Of a stretch of 64,000 bases of DNA, positions 17,880 through 25,996 are shown piece after piece; position 1 is the stretch's first letter; each line of letters opens with the position of its first letter. Both the position numbers and the translations under genes were made by a program. The notes under the pieces are model-generated. The model was not told the DNA's origin. It was given only the letters and a program-made list of their open reading frames with translations, and searched no databases. The DNA comes from JAVBLU01 sp031553225 (GTDB lineage Bacteria; Bacillota; Clostridia; Christensenellales; UBA1750), in assembly GCA_031553225.1 (NCBI GenBank), contig JAVBLU010000042.1:1-64000 (forward strand), in the 5' to 3' direction.

Positions 17880-18338
17880 TTAAATGAACAGATCGAGCAA
17901 AAGCCCGCGTATGTCGTCGATGGCGTCCAGCACGCGCAGCTGCTCGGCCTGGCCCCGCAAAAACTCCTGGGCCATATCGTCCAGGCGGGCGTTGATGCGG
18001 CGGACAACGGCAAACACGCGGTGTCGGCCGCGCGCGTCGAAGGAGCCCTGCCTGTGAAAGGCAAACGCATTATTGACGGTTTCGTTGATCAGCCCTTGAA
18101 TCATTTCGCGATACCGCGCAAACTCGGCCATGTCGGCCCGGCGCTTGAGCGTCTCCGCCTGTTCGGCGATAGCGGCGATAAGGCTTTGGATGTGTGCGTC
18201 GTACTGTTCCTGGCCCAGCGTGGTGAGCTCGCGGCGGAACTCGCGCATGGGCTGGGCGGCGGGCGAAACCTCCTGATGCCCGGGCGGAGCCGCGATGGGC
18301 GGCATGCCCTGGCGGAGCTGGTCGATGCGCATGGGCAT
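17880..18338 (-). CDS. YaaR/DUF327 family flagellar-locus protein
   Basis: This 152-residue soluble helical protein matches the DUF327 (YaaR) pattern: QAETLKRRADMAEFARYREMIQGLINETVNNAFAF, then DARGRHRVFAVVRRINARLDDMAQEFLRG, ending in IDDIRGLLLDLFI. YaaR proteins are often encoded with flagellar genes in Firmicutes; the molecular role is not settled. Its place between the FlgN-like gene and cheW supports a motility role. Confidence 0.82.
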   Translation of the reverse strand: MPMRIDQLRQGMPPIAAPPGHQEVSPAAQPMREFRRELTTLGQEQYDAHIQSLIAAIAEQAETLKRRADMAEFARYREMIQGLINETVNNAFAFHRQGSFDARGRHRVFAVVRRINARLDDMAQEFLRGQAEQLRVLDAIDDIRGLLLDLFI

Positions 18339-18401
18339 CCTGATGTGTCCTTCCTCGCGGCCGGCGCTTGCGGCCGGCCGATCCGTGCCGTTTGTGCTGC
18401 T

Positions 18402-18767
18402 TTAGTCGCGCCGGTCGATGTACATGCCCTCGCTTGTGATGGGCACGGGCGCGTACGCGCTGATGCTGCGGCTGGCCTGATTGCCCGAACGCGCGCGCTC
18501 CTGCGCGCTTTGCTGCAGATGCCGCGCCCGCGCGCCGATGGCGATGTCCAGCGCCGCGATCTCCTTGCCCGCGCCCGAGAGCTCCTCGGGGATGTCCTCC
18601 CGCGCAAGGCCGCTGCTTTGCAGGGCGGCAATGAGCGCGCCGCGCTCATCCACAAGCTCCAGCATACGCGCCATGTCGGCTTCCTCGGCCTGCAGCTGCG
18701 CCGCAAGCTGCCGCGACACGCTTAAAAGGCCCAGAAACGCGTTTTTTTGCGTCTCGTTCATCTGCAT
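18402..18767 (-). CDS. FlgN/FliT-like flagellar export chaperone (divergent)
   Basis: This 121-residue, mostly alpha-helical protein is encoded directly after fliS. Its ATG forms TGATG with the fliS stop and has AAGGA upstream. The helical body and the tail ending in a polar stretch plus YIDRRD resemble FlgN-family chaperones, which bind the C-termini of the hook-filament junction proteins FlgK/FlgL. Sequence identity is too low to be sure; FliT is the alternative. Confidence 0.6.
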   Translation of the reverse strand: MQMNETQKNAFLGLLSVSRQLAAQLQAEEADMARMLELVDERGALIAALQSSGLAREDIPEELSGAGKEIAALDIAIGARARHLQQSAQERARSGNQASRSISAYAPVPITSEGMYIDRRD

Positions 18768-19180
18768 CAGTCCTTCAGGGCAATGGTCGCATGATTGCTC
18801 TGATCGCGCGCGACCGTCACCCACGCCTCGCGCAGTTCGCCAAACATGGCGGTCAGGTCGGGCAGGCTCTCCTCCGACTTGCTCATGTTGGCCTTCACCA
18901 GCTCGTGCAGGGCGAACTCGTACAGATCCAAAAGCTCGCGGGCGATGGGGTAGGTCATGTCAAGCGACATGGACAGCTCGCCCAAAATGTCCTGCGCGCG
19001 CTGAAAAGCGCTGTTCGCGCGCTGGATATCGTTCTCGCGGATGCCCATCTGCGCCAGCTGAATCTGCTTGAGCAGCCCGTCGTAGAGCATTACGACCAGG
19101 TCCGCGGGGCTGGCGGTCATCACGCCCTGCTTTTTATACTGCTGATAGGGGTTGACGGTGATCATCATGCTGTTTTGCAT
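18767..19180 (-). CDS. fliS: FliS, flagellin export chaperone
   Basis: This 137-residue helical chaperone holds flagellin before export. Conserved features are NPYQQYKKQGVMTASPADLVVMLYDGLLKQI and DILGELSMSLDMTYPIARELLDLYEFA. It starts at ATG 19180, with AAAGGG about 10 nt upstream; an in-frame ATG at 19168 is an alternative. It follows fliD, the usual order. Confidence 0.95.
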   Translation of the reverse strand: MQNSMMITVNPYQQYKKQGVMTASPADLVVMLYDGLLKQIQLAQMGIRENDIQRANSAFQRAQDILGELSMSLDMTYPIARELLDLYEFALHELVKANMSKSEESLPDLTAMFGELREAWVTVARDQSNHATIALKD

Positions 19181-19198
19181 CTCCCAGCGCCCTTTCGC

Positions 19199-20803
19199 CT
19201 AATTGCCACCCAGCAGCTGCGTGATGTAGCCGGTCTGGGAAGAGAGCTTGGCGAGGGCGTCCTCCATTGCGGCGAATTTGGCATACTGCCGGTCGCTCTC
19301 CGCCTTGTAGGCGGAGGCCAGATCGGAGAGCGTCTTGTCCATGCGCACCATGGACGACTCGATGACGGACTGGGCGTTGCCCTCGTTGTCGTTTAGGAAC
19401 AGGCGCAGGCTCTCGTTTAAGCGGTGCACCAGGCCGGAGCCCTTCATGTCCAGCACGGGGTTTCCATTGACGTCCAGCTTATCGCTGTACTGGCGGCCGG
19501 CGAACATCTGGAACACCTCGTCGGGGTTCTCGGTGAGGCGCTTGCGCAGGGCAACCTCGTCAATGACGATCTGGCCGCCGTCCGTGTAATCGCTGGTGGT
19601 GGTCAGCCCGATGTCGGCCAGCGTCTTGCCCGTGGACCCAACCTTGGAGTAGAACTGGCCGCGCAGGTCGCTCATCAAATTCTGAAGGCTTCGGTCGTTG
19701 CGCAGAATGCCCTGCTTGGACAAATCCTCCCACTTGGTGATCTGTTCATCCGTCAGGGATGAGCGCTGATCCTGGGTGAGGGGCGGGTAGTTTTTGTTCA
19801 CTTTTTCGTTGATCTTGTCGTTTAACGAGGCGATCATCTTGTTGTAGGCGGCCACATAGTTCTTGATGTTGTCCATCGCCTTGTCCACGTCCTGCTCGAT
19901 GTGGAAATCGACGGACTTGTTCTGGGCGATCTCCTCGGCCGACATGGCGCGGTTCAGCTTAAAGGTGACCCCGTCCAGGGTGAAATTGTTGGAGTCGCGC
20001 TCCACCACCGTGCCGTTGATGTTTACGCGGGCCATGTGCCCGGTCTGCTGGGAGGAGCCGTCAATTTTGAAGGCGGCCAGGAACCCCGAGGCGTCGGAAT
20101 CGATGGTGATCTGCCCGGCTGCGCCGACGGTCTTGGAGGCGATGGTCATCTTGTCGGTAAGCTGGCTGTAGCTCATGGTGACGCCGGCGTCCGAGCCGTT
20201 CACGCGCGAGATGACCGTGCCCAGCGTATCGCTGCCGCTGAAGGAGAAGGCCTTGCCGTTGATGGTGAAGCTGATGGGCGCGCCGTCGCTGTAGGCGCTG
20301 GCTCCGCCCGTGCCGGCCAGCTCGGCAATCTTGGAGAGGGATGTGCTCAGGGTGATCTCCGAGCCCAGGGGGTTGCCGTCCACGGCGCCCGAGGATACGT
20401 AGGCATTGCCGGTAGCCAGCTGCTCTACCTGCACGGAGAAGAATTGGCCGATCTGCGCGTCCGGCCCGGCGGTGATGGTGACGGCCGAGGACGCCCCGGC
20501 GGAATCCATCACGATCTTGTTCGTTTTATAATTGTAAGCCGAGGCCATGTTCTGGCTCTGCTTCAGCGTGGTGGACCAATCCTCGCGGAACGTGCGCATG
20601 GTGTTGTTGAGGTCGCGATACGCGTCGCGCTGCCAGGCCAGCTTCTGGTACGCCTGAAACTGCTTGTCGTACCTGGCCTGCGTGGCGGAGAGCGCCTTTT
20701 TGATGAGCGTCTCCGTATCCAGCCCGGAGAACATGCCGGTGAGCCGGTTGGAATTCTGCGCGTTGATCTGGCTGGACAAAGACTGCGTGGCGTTCAGAGC
20801 CAT
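19199..20803 (-). CDS. fliD: FliD, flagellar filament cap
   Basis: This 534-residue cap protein (HAP2) has the N-terminal motif RLTGMFSGLDTETLIKKALSATQARYDK (residues 20-47) and the C-terminal coiled coil that binds the filament (residues 490-534). It folds flagellin at the filament tip. It is the first gene of a fliD-fliS-FlgN-like-YaaR-cheW-mcp-cheR-cheB series. GGGAGG precedes the ATG. It is transcribed from a sigma-D promoter at 20884-20911. Confidence 0.96.
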   Translation of the reverse strand: MALNATQSLSSQINAQNSNRLTGMFSGLDTETLIKKALSATQARYDKQFQAYQKLAWQRDAYRDLNNTMRTFREDWSTTLKQSQNMASAYNYKTNKIVMDSAGASSAVTITAGPDAQIGQFFSVQVEQLATGNAYVSSGAVDGNPLGSEITLSTSLSKIAELAGTGGASAYSDGAPISFTINGKAFSFSGSDTLGTVISRVNGSDAGVTMSYSQLTDKMTIASKTVGAAGQITIDSDASGFLAAFKIDGSSQQTGHMARVNINGTVVERDSNNFTLDGVTFKLNRAMSAEEIAQNKSVDFHIEQDVDKAMDNIKNYVAAYNKMIASLNDKINEKVNKNYPPLTQDQRSSLTDEQITKWEDLSKQGILRNDRSLQNLMSDLRGQFYSKVGSTGKTLADIGLTTTSDYTDGGQIVIDEVALRKRLTENPDEVFQMFAGRQYSDKLDVNGNPVLDMKGSGLVHRLNESLRLFLNDNEGNAQSVIESSMVRMDKTLSDLASAYKAESDRQYAKFAAMEDALAKLSSQTGYITQLLGGN

Positions 20804-20883
20804 GAAGACAACCTCCCCCGCATGTGGCGCGGATTTGGACGGAACGAATCGTCCCGCATGTTCCTATACGTTGTTCGTACAAA

Positions 20884-20911
20884 GTATCGGCAGAATTCTT
20901 TGCACACTTTA
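20884..20911 (-). promoter_or_regulatory. Sigma-D (sigma-28) promoter of fliD
   Basis: On the minus strand a TAAA -35 (20911-20908) is separated by 16 bp from GCCGATAC (20891-20884). This matches the sigma-28 consensus TAAA-N15-GCCGATAA with one change in the -10 and one extra spacer base. It lies 80 nt before the fliD ATG, and sigD itself is encoded in this window. Confidence 0.85.
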
Positions 20912-20947
20912 GCGCCAAGCGCATTTCCGGCTGCCCGCGTTTGGGTT

Positions 20948-22027
20948 TTAGCGCGCGCTTCTGCCCCGGCGCGCGCCCGGGCGCTGCAGCCGCTCCTCGT
21001 ACAAGCGCCTGACGGCGCCGCCCTCGTAAGGGATCAGCTCCACCCGGTACTCCACCTGTTCGTCGAAGTGCACCTGCGCCGCCCGGCAGAACTTGCGGCC
21101 CAGGCGGTCCAGCACGAGCAGGGCGGCGTCCTCTGCCGTCTCCCCCATCACAACGCCGATGCAGGTGGGGGTGAGCAGGCCGGTTGCGTCCGTCATGCGA
21201 AGCGACTGGCACAGCGTATGCCCGGCAAAGGCGGCGATGCGCTCCTCAAAGCCGCGGTTGGCGCAGAAAAAGCGCACAAGCCCAATGCCGAAGGGGCGGC
21301 GGTAGCGCGTAAAGCGGTAGGCCTCAACGCCCGCCCGGTCGTAAAACTCCTCGCGGGGCAAAAGCCGCCCCGCCTCGCTGACGCTCCCCTCCTCGCGTAT
21401 GTCGCGGGCCATGGCCGAGAGGTTGGCGTACCCCAGATAGACGCGGTACTCGCCCTCCTCTTTAACGGCAAACTTGATATGCTCAAACTCGCTGACCGCG
21501 GAAGTGACCAGATTGCGCTCGGTGATGGTGATGAGGAAGCGGCGCGCCTCGCACGGCCCAAGCCCGTCCAGCTCCACGCTGAGGAAAGCTTTGCTGGCCC
21601 CCAGGTGAAAGCCCTGCAGCTGATACAGCCGCGCCACGCCCTCCTGCCACACGCGAAAGCTCTCCGGCGAAGAGCGCCGCCGGTCGGCCGAGCACAAAAG
21701 CGCGTACGCCCGGTCGTATTCCGCCTGCATCAGGCAGGAAAAATACTGCGTCATCAGCGCGCGGGCCGCGTCCACGATGGGCGCGGAGGGGCGCGCCGCC
21801 ATGCGGTTGTGCAGCGTCCAGGTGCGCGTATACTGCGCGCGCTTCTCGGGGTTTTTGAGCACCGAGTAGGCGATGTTCAGCTCGGACATGCGCGCCTGCG
21901 CGTCCGGTTCGTGACACACGTCCGGATGGTAGCGCTTGCACAGCGCGCGGTACGCCCGCTCCACCTCGCTCTGTTCCGTGTCGCAGGAAACGTTTAATAT
22001 ATTGTAGTAATCGACGAACGCGACCGT
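20948..22027 (-). CDS. J-domain protein with NTF2-like middle and GGDEF-like C-terminal region
   Basis: About 359 residues. Residues 5-67 are a J domain with the HPD tripeptide at 34-36, which would stimulate an Hsp70 (DnaK). Residues about 83-200 resemble an NTF2-like/SnoaL fold (MTQYFSCLMQAEYDRAYALL, a Trp, then VKEEGEYRVYLGY). Residues about 230-335 follow the spacing of a GGDEF domain but lack the GG[D/E]EF signature. No ATG, GTG or TTG lies between the promoter and the J domain; an ACG at 22027, 8 nt after GGAGG, is the best-spaced candidate. It has its own sigma-A promoter. The domain calls are by eye. Confidence 0.72.
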   Translation of the reverse strand, partial: TVAFVDYYNILNVSCDTEQSEVERAYRALCKRYHPDVCHEPDAQARMSELNIAYSVLKNPEKRAQYTRTWTLHNRMAARPSAPIVDAARALMTQYFSCLMQAEYDRAYALLCSADRRRSSPESFRVWQEGVARLYQLQGFHLGASKAFLSVELDGLGPCEARRFLITITERNLVTSAVSEFEHIKFAVKEEGEYRVYLGYANLSAMARDIREEGSVSEAGRLLPREEFYDRAGVEAYRFTRYRRPFGIGLVRFFCANRGFEERIAAFAGHTLCQSLRMTDATGLLTPTCIGVVMGETAEDAALLVLDRLGRKFCRAAQVHFDEQVEYRVELIPYEGGAVRRLYEERLQRPGARRGRSAR

Positions 22028-22064
22028 GTGAGGCCCCTCCTCGCAGGGATTGTACTTGTGGTTG

Positions 22065-22093
22065 ATTATACCACGGCCCCGCCCTGGTTTCAA
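22065..22093 (-). promoter_or_regulatory. Sigma-A promoter of the J-domain gene
   Basis: On the minus strand TTGAAA (22093-22088), a 17-bp spacer and TATAAT (22070-22065) with an extended TGG. Transcription should start near 22058, giving a leader of about 30 nt that contains GAGGAGGGG (22042-22034). Confidence 0.85.
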
Positions 22094-22107
22094 AGCCGGG
22101 CGCGGGA

Positions 22108-22413
22108 CTATCGGGGCGGCTTGGGAAGGCCCAGGCGGGCGGCGAACGCCTGGTCCATGTTGCTGACGAACAGCAGCACCTGCGCCACCAGCGTATACAG
22201 CTCCGGGGGGATGTCGTCCCCGGCGGAAAGCTGCGCGAGCAGATGCGCCAGATCCTGGTCCTCCACCACCGGAACGCCCGCCTCGCGGGCGGTTTTGAGG
22301 ATGTTCTGGGCAACGTAGCCGCGGCCCGAGGCAACCAGCTGCGGCACGTCGTCCCGGTCGGGATCGTAGCGCAGCGCTGCCACTTCCTTGATATGCCGGT
22401 CCGCATCCTGCAT
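22108..22413 (-). CDS. FlhB C-terminal-domain-like protein (YlqH/FhlB family)
   Basis: This 101-residue protein corresponds to the cytoplasmic domain of FlhB without membrane segments (GYVAQNILKTAREAGVPVVEDQDLAHLLAQL, then ELYTLVAQVLLFV). It lacks the NPTH cleavage motif, as usual for this stand-alone family. Such proteins can partly replace the FlhB C-domain in other species. GGGGGAG precedes the ATG. It is encoded directly after the FliK-like protein, the standard pairing. Confidence 0.85.
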   Translation of the reverse strand: MQDADRHIKEVAALRYDPDRDDVPQLVASGRGYVAQNILKTAREAGVPVVEDQDLAHLLAQLSAGDDIPPELYTLVAQVLLFVSNMDQAFAARLGLPKPPR

Positions 22414-22425
22414 GGCCGCTCCCCC

Positions 22426-24063
22426 TCAGATATAGATGTAGACCTGTCCTTCGGACGCGCCGAACGCCCGGCTGAGCTCCTCCTCCACCGTAACGGGCGT
22501 TACGGGCTGGGCGAGCAGCGCGCAGCGCACGTCGCCCAGGCGGAAACCGCGCTGCAGGAACTGCTCGTGCAGCGACAGGGCGTGGCCGCGCAGGTGCTCC
22601 AGGGCTTCCTGGCTCTGCAGGCGAAAGCGCAGCGACACGCTCTTGCCCTCCACCTGGATCATGCTCTCCACCCGGCCCATGTACTGGGTGTTCAGCGCCA
22701 CAAGCATGGTGGCGCGCTCCGGGTCGATGCGCTTGCGGCCCCCGCCGCGCTTCATCACATAAAGCTCCACGGACGTGTCCCGCCCGTCCTGCTGCATGGG
22801 GATCTGCACGTAAGCAAAGCGGGCGAAGCTGTCCGCCACGCGCACCTGCGCCAGGGTTTGCTGGGCGGCGGCCATCACGGGGTTGTCGGAGGGCACCCCC
22901 ATGGCCACAAGCTCGCGCCGCGCAGCCACCAGACCCGGGCGCAGGGCGTCCGCGGCGCGGGGCAGATCGGCCGCGTCCTGCGCGAACAGCACGCGCAGCT
23001 CGCCGGCCAGGGCGCGCAGGCGCTCGGGGCCCTGCAGGTTTGTGCCCAGCATGGTGTCCGGCGGGCGAAGAGCGTCCGCCACGGTGCGCAGCATGTCCGT
23101 CAGGGCGTTCTTCTGCTCCGGCGTCAGGTAGGAGGGCAGGGCGTCCACAAAATCGCCCAGGAAAGGCGCGGCCGCCTCGTGCGGCATCAGGGACGCCTCG
23201 CGTGCGGCCGCGGCCAGCGGGGCGGCCCACTCGGCCGCCGGCAGGGCGCGGGCGGCCAGAGGAAAATGCGTGTGAATGAGCCGCGACATGGCCGCGCTCA
23301 CCTGCGGGCCGGGCATGGGCAGCTCGCGCAAATCGGCCGCCTGGCCCGGCAGGGGGCCGCTCTGCCGGGCGCCGTCCTGCGCGGGCGCCAGCGTCGCCCC
23401 CTGCGCCTCCTGCAACGGCGCGGCCTGCGACGGCGCTTGCGTTTCCAGAGCGCCGCCGCCTGCGGGAACCGCCGCGGCGCTCTCCAGCGATGCGGCCAGA
23501 TCGACAATCTGGCCAAGGAGCGCGCTGATCTGCGCGTCCGTCGTCACGCCGGACACCATGCGCCCGAGGGCCATCAGTTCCTCCTTTGTGGCGGTGAGGC
23601 CGTTGGCTGCCATGAACAGCGCGATGCGCGGGGCAAGCGAGGGTTGCTGCTGAAGGATGCGGTAGGCGGCGCCGAGCACCTCCGGGTCCACGGGCATGCC
23701 GTGCTCCAGCATCAGGTCGGCCAGGGCGCGCGCCTGCTCGTCGCCCGGCAGGCCGCTGCGCTGCACCAGGCTGCGCAGGGCAACGTCCACAGCGTCCACG
23801 TCCGGCAAAAGCCGCAGCACGGCCTGCCCGCCCTCGTTGCCCATCACCTGAAGCGCTACATGCTCGCCTTCGCTAAGGCGCACCTCGCTCACCACGCGCG
23901 CGCGCACAAGCCCGCCGCCCGGCAGGCGAAGCACCACCTGGCCGGCGCTGGACTCGGCCACCTCGCCGCGCACGATGTTGCCCGCCTGCAGCGCCTCGTT
24001 GCGGCGCGAGGCGTCGGCGCGGGTGGTTGCGGTCTGTAGTGCGAGGGGGAGCTGAATACGCAT
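22426..24063 (-). CDS. FliK-like hook-length-control domain protein (YlqG type)
   Basis: A 545-residue protein with a structured N-terminal region (residues 25-80), a variable Ala/Pro/Gln-rich middle (about 190-240) and a C-terminal beta-rich domain (about 420-515, YVMKRGGGRKRIDPERATMLVALNTQYMGRVESMI) like the FliK C-domain. FliK measures hook length and triggers the FlhB switch. The pairing with an FlhB-C-like gene points to the YlqG/YlqH family, so it may be the only FliK or an additional one. GGGAGGT precedes the ATG. Confidence 0.7.
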   Translation of the reverse strand: MRIQLPLALQTATTRADASRRNEALQAGNIVRGEVAESSAGQVVLRLPGGGLVRARVVSEVRLSEGEHVALQVMGNEGGQAVLRLLPDVDAVDVALRSLVQRSGLPGDEQARALADLMLEHGMPVDPEVLGAAYRILQQQPSLAPRIALFMAANGLTATKEELMALGRMVSGVTTDAQISALLGQIVDLAASLESAAAVPAGGGALETQAPSQAAPLQEAQGATLAPAQDGARQSGPLPGQAADLRELPMPGPQVSAAMSRLIHTHFPLAARALPAAEWAAPLAAAAREASLMPHEAAAPFLGDFVDALPSYLTPEQKNALTDMLRTVADALRPPDTMLGTNLQGPERLRALAGELRVLFAQDAADLPRAADALRPGLVAARRELVAMGVPSDNPVMAAAQQTLAQVRVADSFARFAYVQIPMQQDGRDTSVELYVMKRGGGRKRIDPERATMLVALNTQYMGRVESMIQVEGKSVSLRFRLQSQEALEHLRGHALSLHEQFLQRGFRLGDVRCALLAQPVTPVTVEEELSRAFGASEGQVYIYI

Positions 24064-24162
24064 GCCATACCTCCCGCTGCCGGGCGTGCCGTATTCGGAC
24101 GCGTGCGGCGGCGATTATTTCATAAAGGCCTGGCGGACGCCTTGCGCGCGCCTTCATACATA

Positions 24163-24189
24163 TTATCGAAAAGTTTTCCGCTTTTTCTC
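24163..24189 (-). promoter_or_regulatory. Possible sigma-D-like promoter for the FliK-like gene
   Basis: The minus strand shows TTCGATAA (24170-24163), a 15-bp spacer and GAGA (24189-24186). The -10 matches that of the MCP promoter at 51.6 kb, but the -35 is poor. On the other strand, TTGAAT (24233-24238) with GATACA (24256-24261) at 17 bp is a weak sigma-A candidate for cheC. Confidence 0.35.
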
Positions 24190-24330
24190 GCGCGGAAGCA
24201 AGACTTTTCGCTTCATGCACTTGTATTTCCCCTTGAATTATCCTAGGATATGTTCGATACATTGTATTGGCACGGGGCTGGCTTTTGCCGCCGATACGAG
24301 CCTATGTTTATAAAAAGAGGGGGGAGCCTC

Positions 24331-24960
24331 TTGTCGGACGGCGCAGGGTCCGTAGGCAAACTCAACGTCTCCAACCTGGACATCTTCTGCGAAATCGGCA
24401 ACATCGGGGCGGGCAACGCCGCCACCTCCCTGGCGGAGATGCTGGGCAGGCGCGTGGACATGGGCGTGCCGGTGGCCTCGCTTGTTAAGTTTGACGACGT
24501 GACGAACATTCTGGGCGGCCCGGAGAACCTGGTGGCCGGCGTGATGATCTCCATGTCGGGCGATTTGCGCGGCTACATCCTGCTTGTGCTGGACGAAACG
24601 GACGCCGCGCGGCTTCTGGGCCTTTTGATGGGCACCGCGCCCACCGAGGGGATGCTCTCCCTCACCGAGTTGGACATCTCCACCCTCACCGAAGTAGCCA
24701 ACATTCTGGTGGGTTCCTATCTCTCCGCCATCGGCCAGATGACCGGACTGACGATCGTCCCGTCCGTGCCCGATCTTGCCATGGACATGGCCGGCGCCAT
24801 CATGAGCGTGCCGGTGATCGAGTACGGCAAGGCGGGCGACGAAGTGCTTCTGCTGGAGACGGCCTTCTACAACAACGACGAGACCATCGCCGGCCACTTC
24901 TTCATCGTTCCGGATTTGGAGTCCTACGCGACGATGCTCAAGTCGCTGGGTGTTGAGTAG
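24331..24960 (+). CDS. cheC: CheC, CheY-P phosphatase
   Basis: This 209-residue protein dephosphorylates CheY-P and interacts with CheD. Both active-site repeats are intact: E-I-G-N-I-G-A-G-N near residue 20 with its proline about 22 residues on, and E-V-A-N-I-L near residue 120 with its proline. The TTG at 24331 is preferred because AGGGGGGAG lies just before it and the length then fits CheC; ATG at 24304 is an alternative. First gene of the plus-strand chemotaxis operon; cheD follows immediately. Confidence 0.92.
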   Translation: MSDGAGSVGKLNVSNLDIFCEIGNIGAGNAATSLAEMLGRRVDMGVPVASLVKFDDVTNILGGPENLVAGVMISMSGDLRGYILLVLDETDAARLLGLLMGTAPTEGMLSLTELDISTLTEVANILVGSYLSAIGQMTGLTIVPSVPDLAMDMAGAIMSVPVIEYGKAGDEVLLLETAFYNNDETIAGHFFIVPDLESYATMLKSLGVE

Positions 24961-25449
24961 ATGAGCGGCACGATCATTGTCGGCATGGCCGACATGAAGA
25001 CGGGGCGGGGCGGCGACATACTGACCACGCTTGGGCTTGGCAGCTGCGTCGGCATCACGCTGTTCGACCAGCTGAGCGGCATCGGCGGTATGGTGCACGT
25101 GATGCTGCCCGATTCCAAAGCTTTCCGCGCCGAGACCGCCATGCCCGCCAAGTTTGCCGACACGGGCATCGCCCTTTTGCGCGACAGCATCCTGCGCATG
25201 GGCGCGCGCCAGGGCAACCTTGTGGCCAAGATTGCCGGCGGGGCGAACATGTTTACGCAGACCTCCGGGTCGGACGTTCTGCGCATCGGCGCGCGCAACG
25301 CGCAAAGCGCCCGCGACGTTCTGCGGGGCCTTAGCATAGGCATCGTGTCCGACGACACGGGGGGCACTTACGGGCGTACAATCTCCCTGTCCACCGCAGA
25401 TGGGCGCCTGCTCGTCAAGACGATTGGACACGGCGAGCGGTATATCTAA
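24961..25449 (+). CDS. cheD: CheD, chemoreceptor glutamine deamidase
   Basis: This 162-residue deamidase converts receptor glutamines to glutamates and binds CheC. Catalytic Cys29 (LGLGSCVGI) and His46 (GGMVHVMLPDS) are present. The ATG follows the cheC stop directly with no independent ribosome site, so translation is coupled. With CheR, CheB, CheC and CheV the window encodes all three B. subtilis-type adaptation systems. Confidence 0.96.
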   Translation: MSGTIIVGMADMKTGRGGDILTTLGLGSCVGITLFDQLSGIGGMVHVMLPDSKAFRAETAMPAKFADTGIALLRDSILRMGARQGNLVAKIAGGANMFTQTSGSDVLRIGARNAQSARDVLRGLSIGIVSDDTGGTYGRTISLSTADGRLLVKTIGHGERYI

Positions 25450-25507
25450 GCCGGGCCAGAGGACTACCATTTCATACCTGTGTACTGCTAAGGAGGGCTT
25501 AACCAGC

Positions 25508-25861
25508 ATGCGGAAAGTGCTAGTCGTAGACGATGCGGCGTTCATGCGCGTCTCCATCAAGAACTCGCTCACCAAGAACGGCTTTGAGGTTGTGGGCGAG
25601 GCGGAGAACGGGCAGGTGGCCGTGGCGCGCTATCAGGAGCTGCATCCCGACATTGTCACCATGGACATCACCATGCCCGTGATGGACGGTTTGGCCGCCC
25701 TGAAAGAAATAAAAAAGATCGACCCGAAGGCCGTCATCGTCATGATCTCGGCCATGGGCCAGGAGTCCATGGTGCGCGAGGCCGTCATGTCCGGCGCCAA
25801 GGGCTTTATCGTAAAGCCGTTTAAAGAGGACGCGCTCATCGGCGCCCTGTCCAAGTTCTAA
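25508..25861 (+). CDS. cheY: CheY, chemotaxis response regulator
   Basis: This 117-residue single-domain receiver has the acidic pair Asp8-Asp9, phospho-acceptor Asp53 (TMDITMP), Ser81 and Lys103 (VKPF). Phosphorylated CheY binds the flagellar switch. AAGGAGG lies 10 nt before the ATG. It is placed between cheD and cheA. All key residues are present, unlike the CheB receiver in this window. Confidence 0.95.
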   Translation: MRKVLVVDDAAFMRVSIKNSLTKNGFEVVGEAENGQVAVARYQELHPDIVTMDITMPVMDGLAALKEIKKIDPKAVIVMISAMGQESMVREAVMSGAKGFIVKPFKEDALIGALSKF

Positions 25862-25996
25862 GCACGTTTCACGCTCTTCCCTTTTATGTGCGCATGCGCA
25901 AAGCGCGCGCCGGTTTGCGGCGCATGCGCCTTGCGGGCGTACCGTCGCAAGCACATCCCCCGCCCACACATCGGCGTCAAAAAGGACGGTGTTCCT

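Noticed and set aside
22030..23230. N-terminal extension of the J-domain gene up to 23,230
   Set aside because: The extension is an out-of-frame shadow of the FliK-like gene, crosses the 22108-22413 gene and the promoter, and has arginine/glycine/proline-rich nonsense composition.
24290..24297. GCCGATAC upstream of cheC as a sigma-D -10
   Set aside because: It matches the -10 well, but the -35 position 15-16 bp upstream reads CACG rather than TAAA, and it lies only 41 nt from the chosen start.
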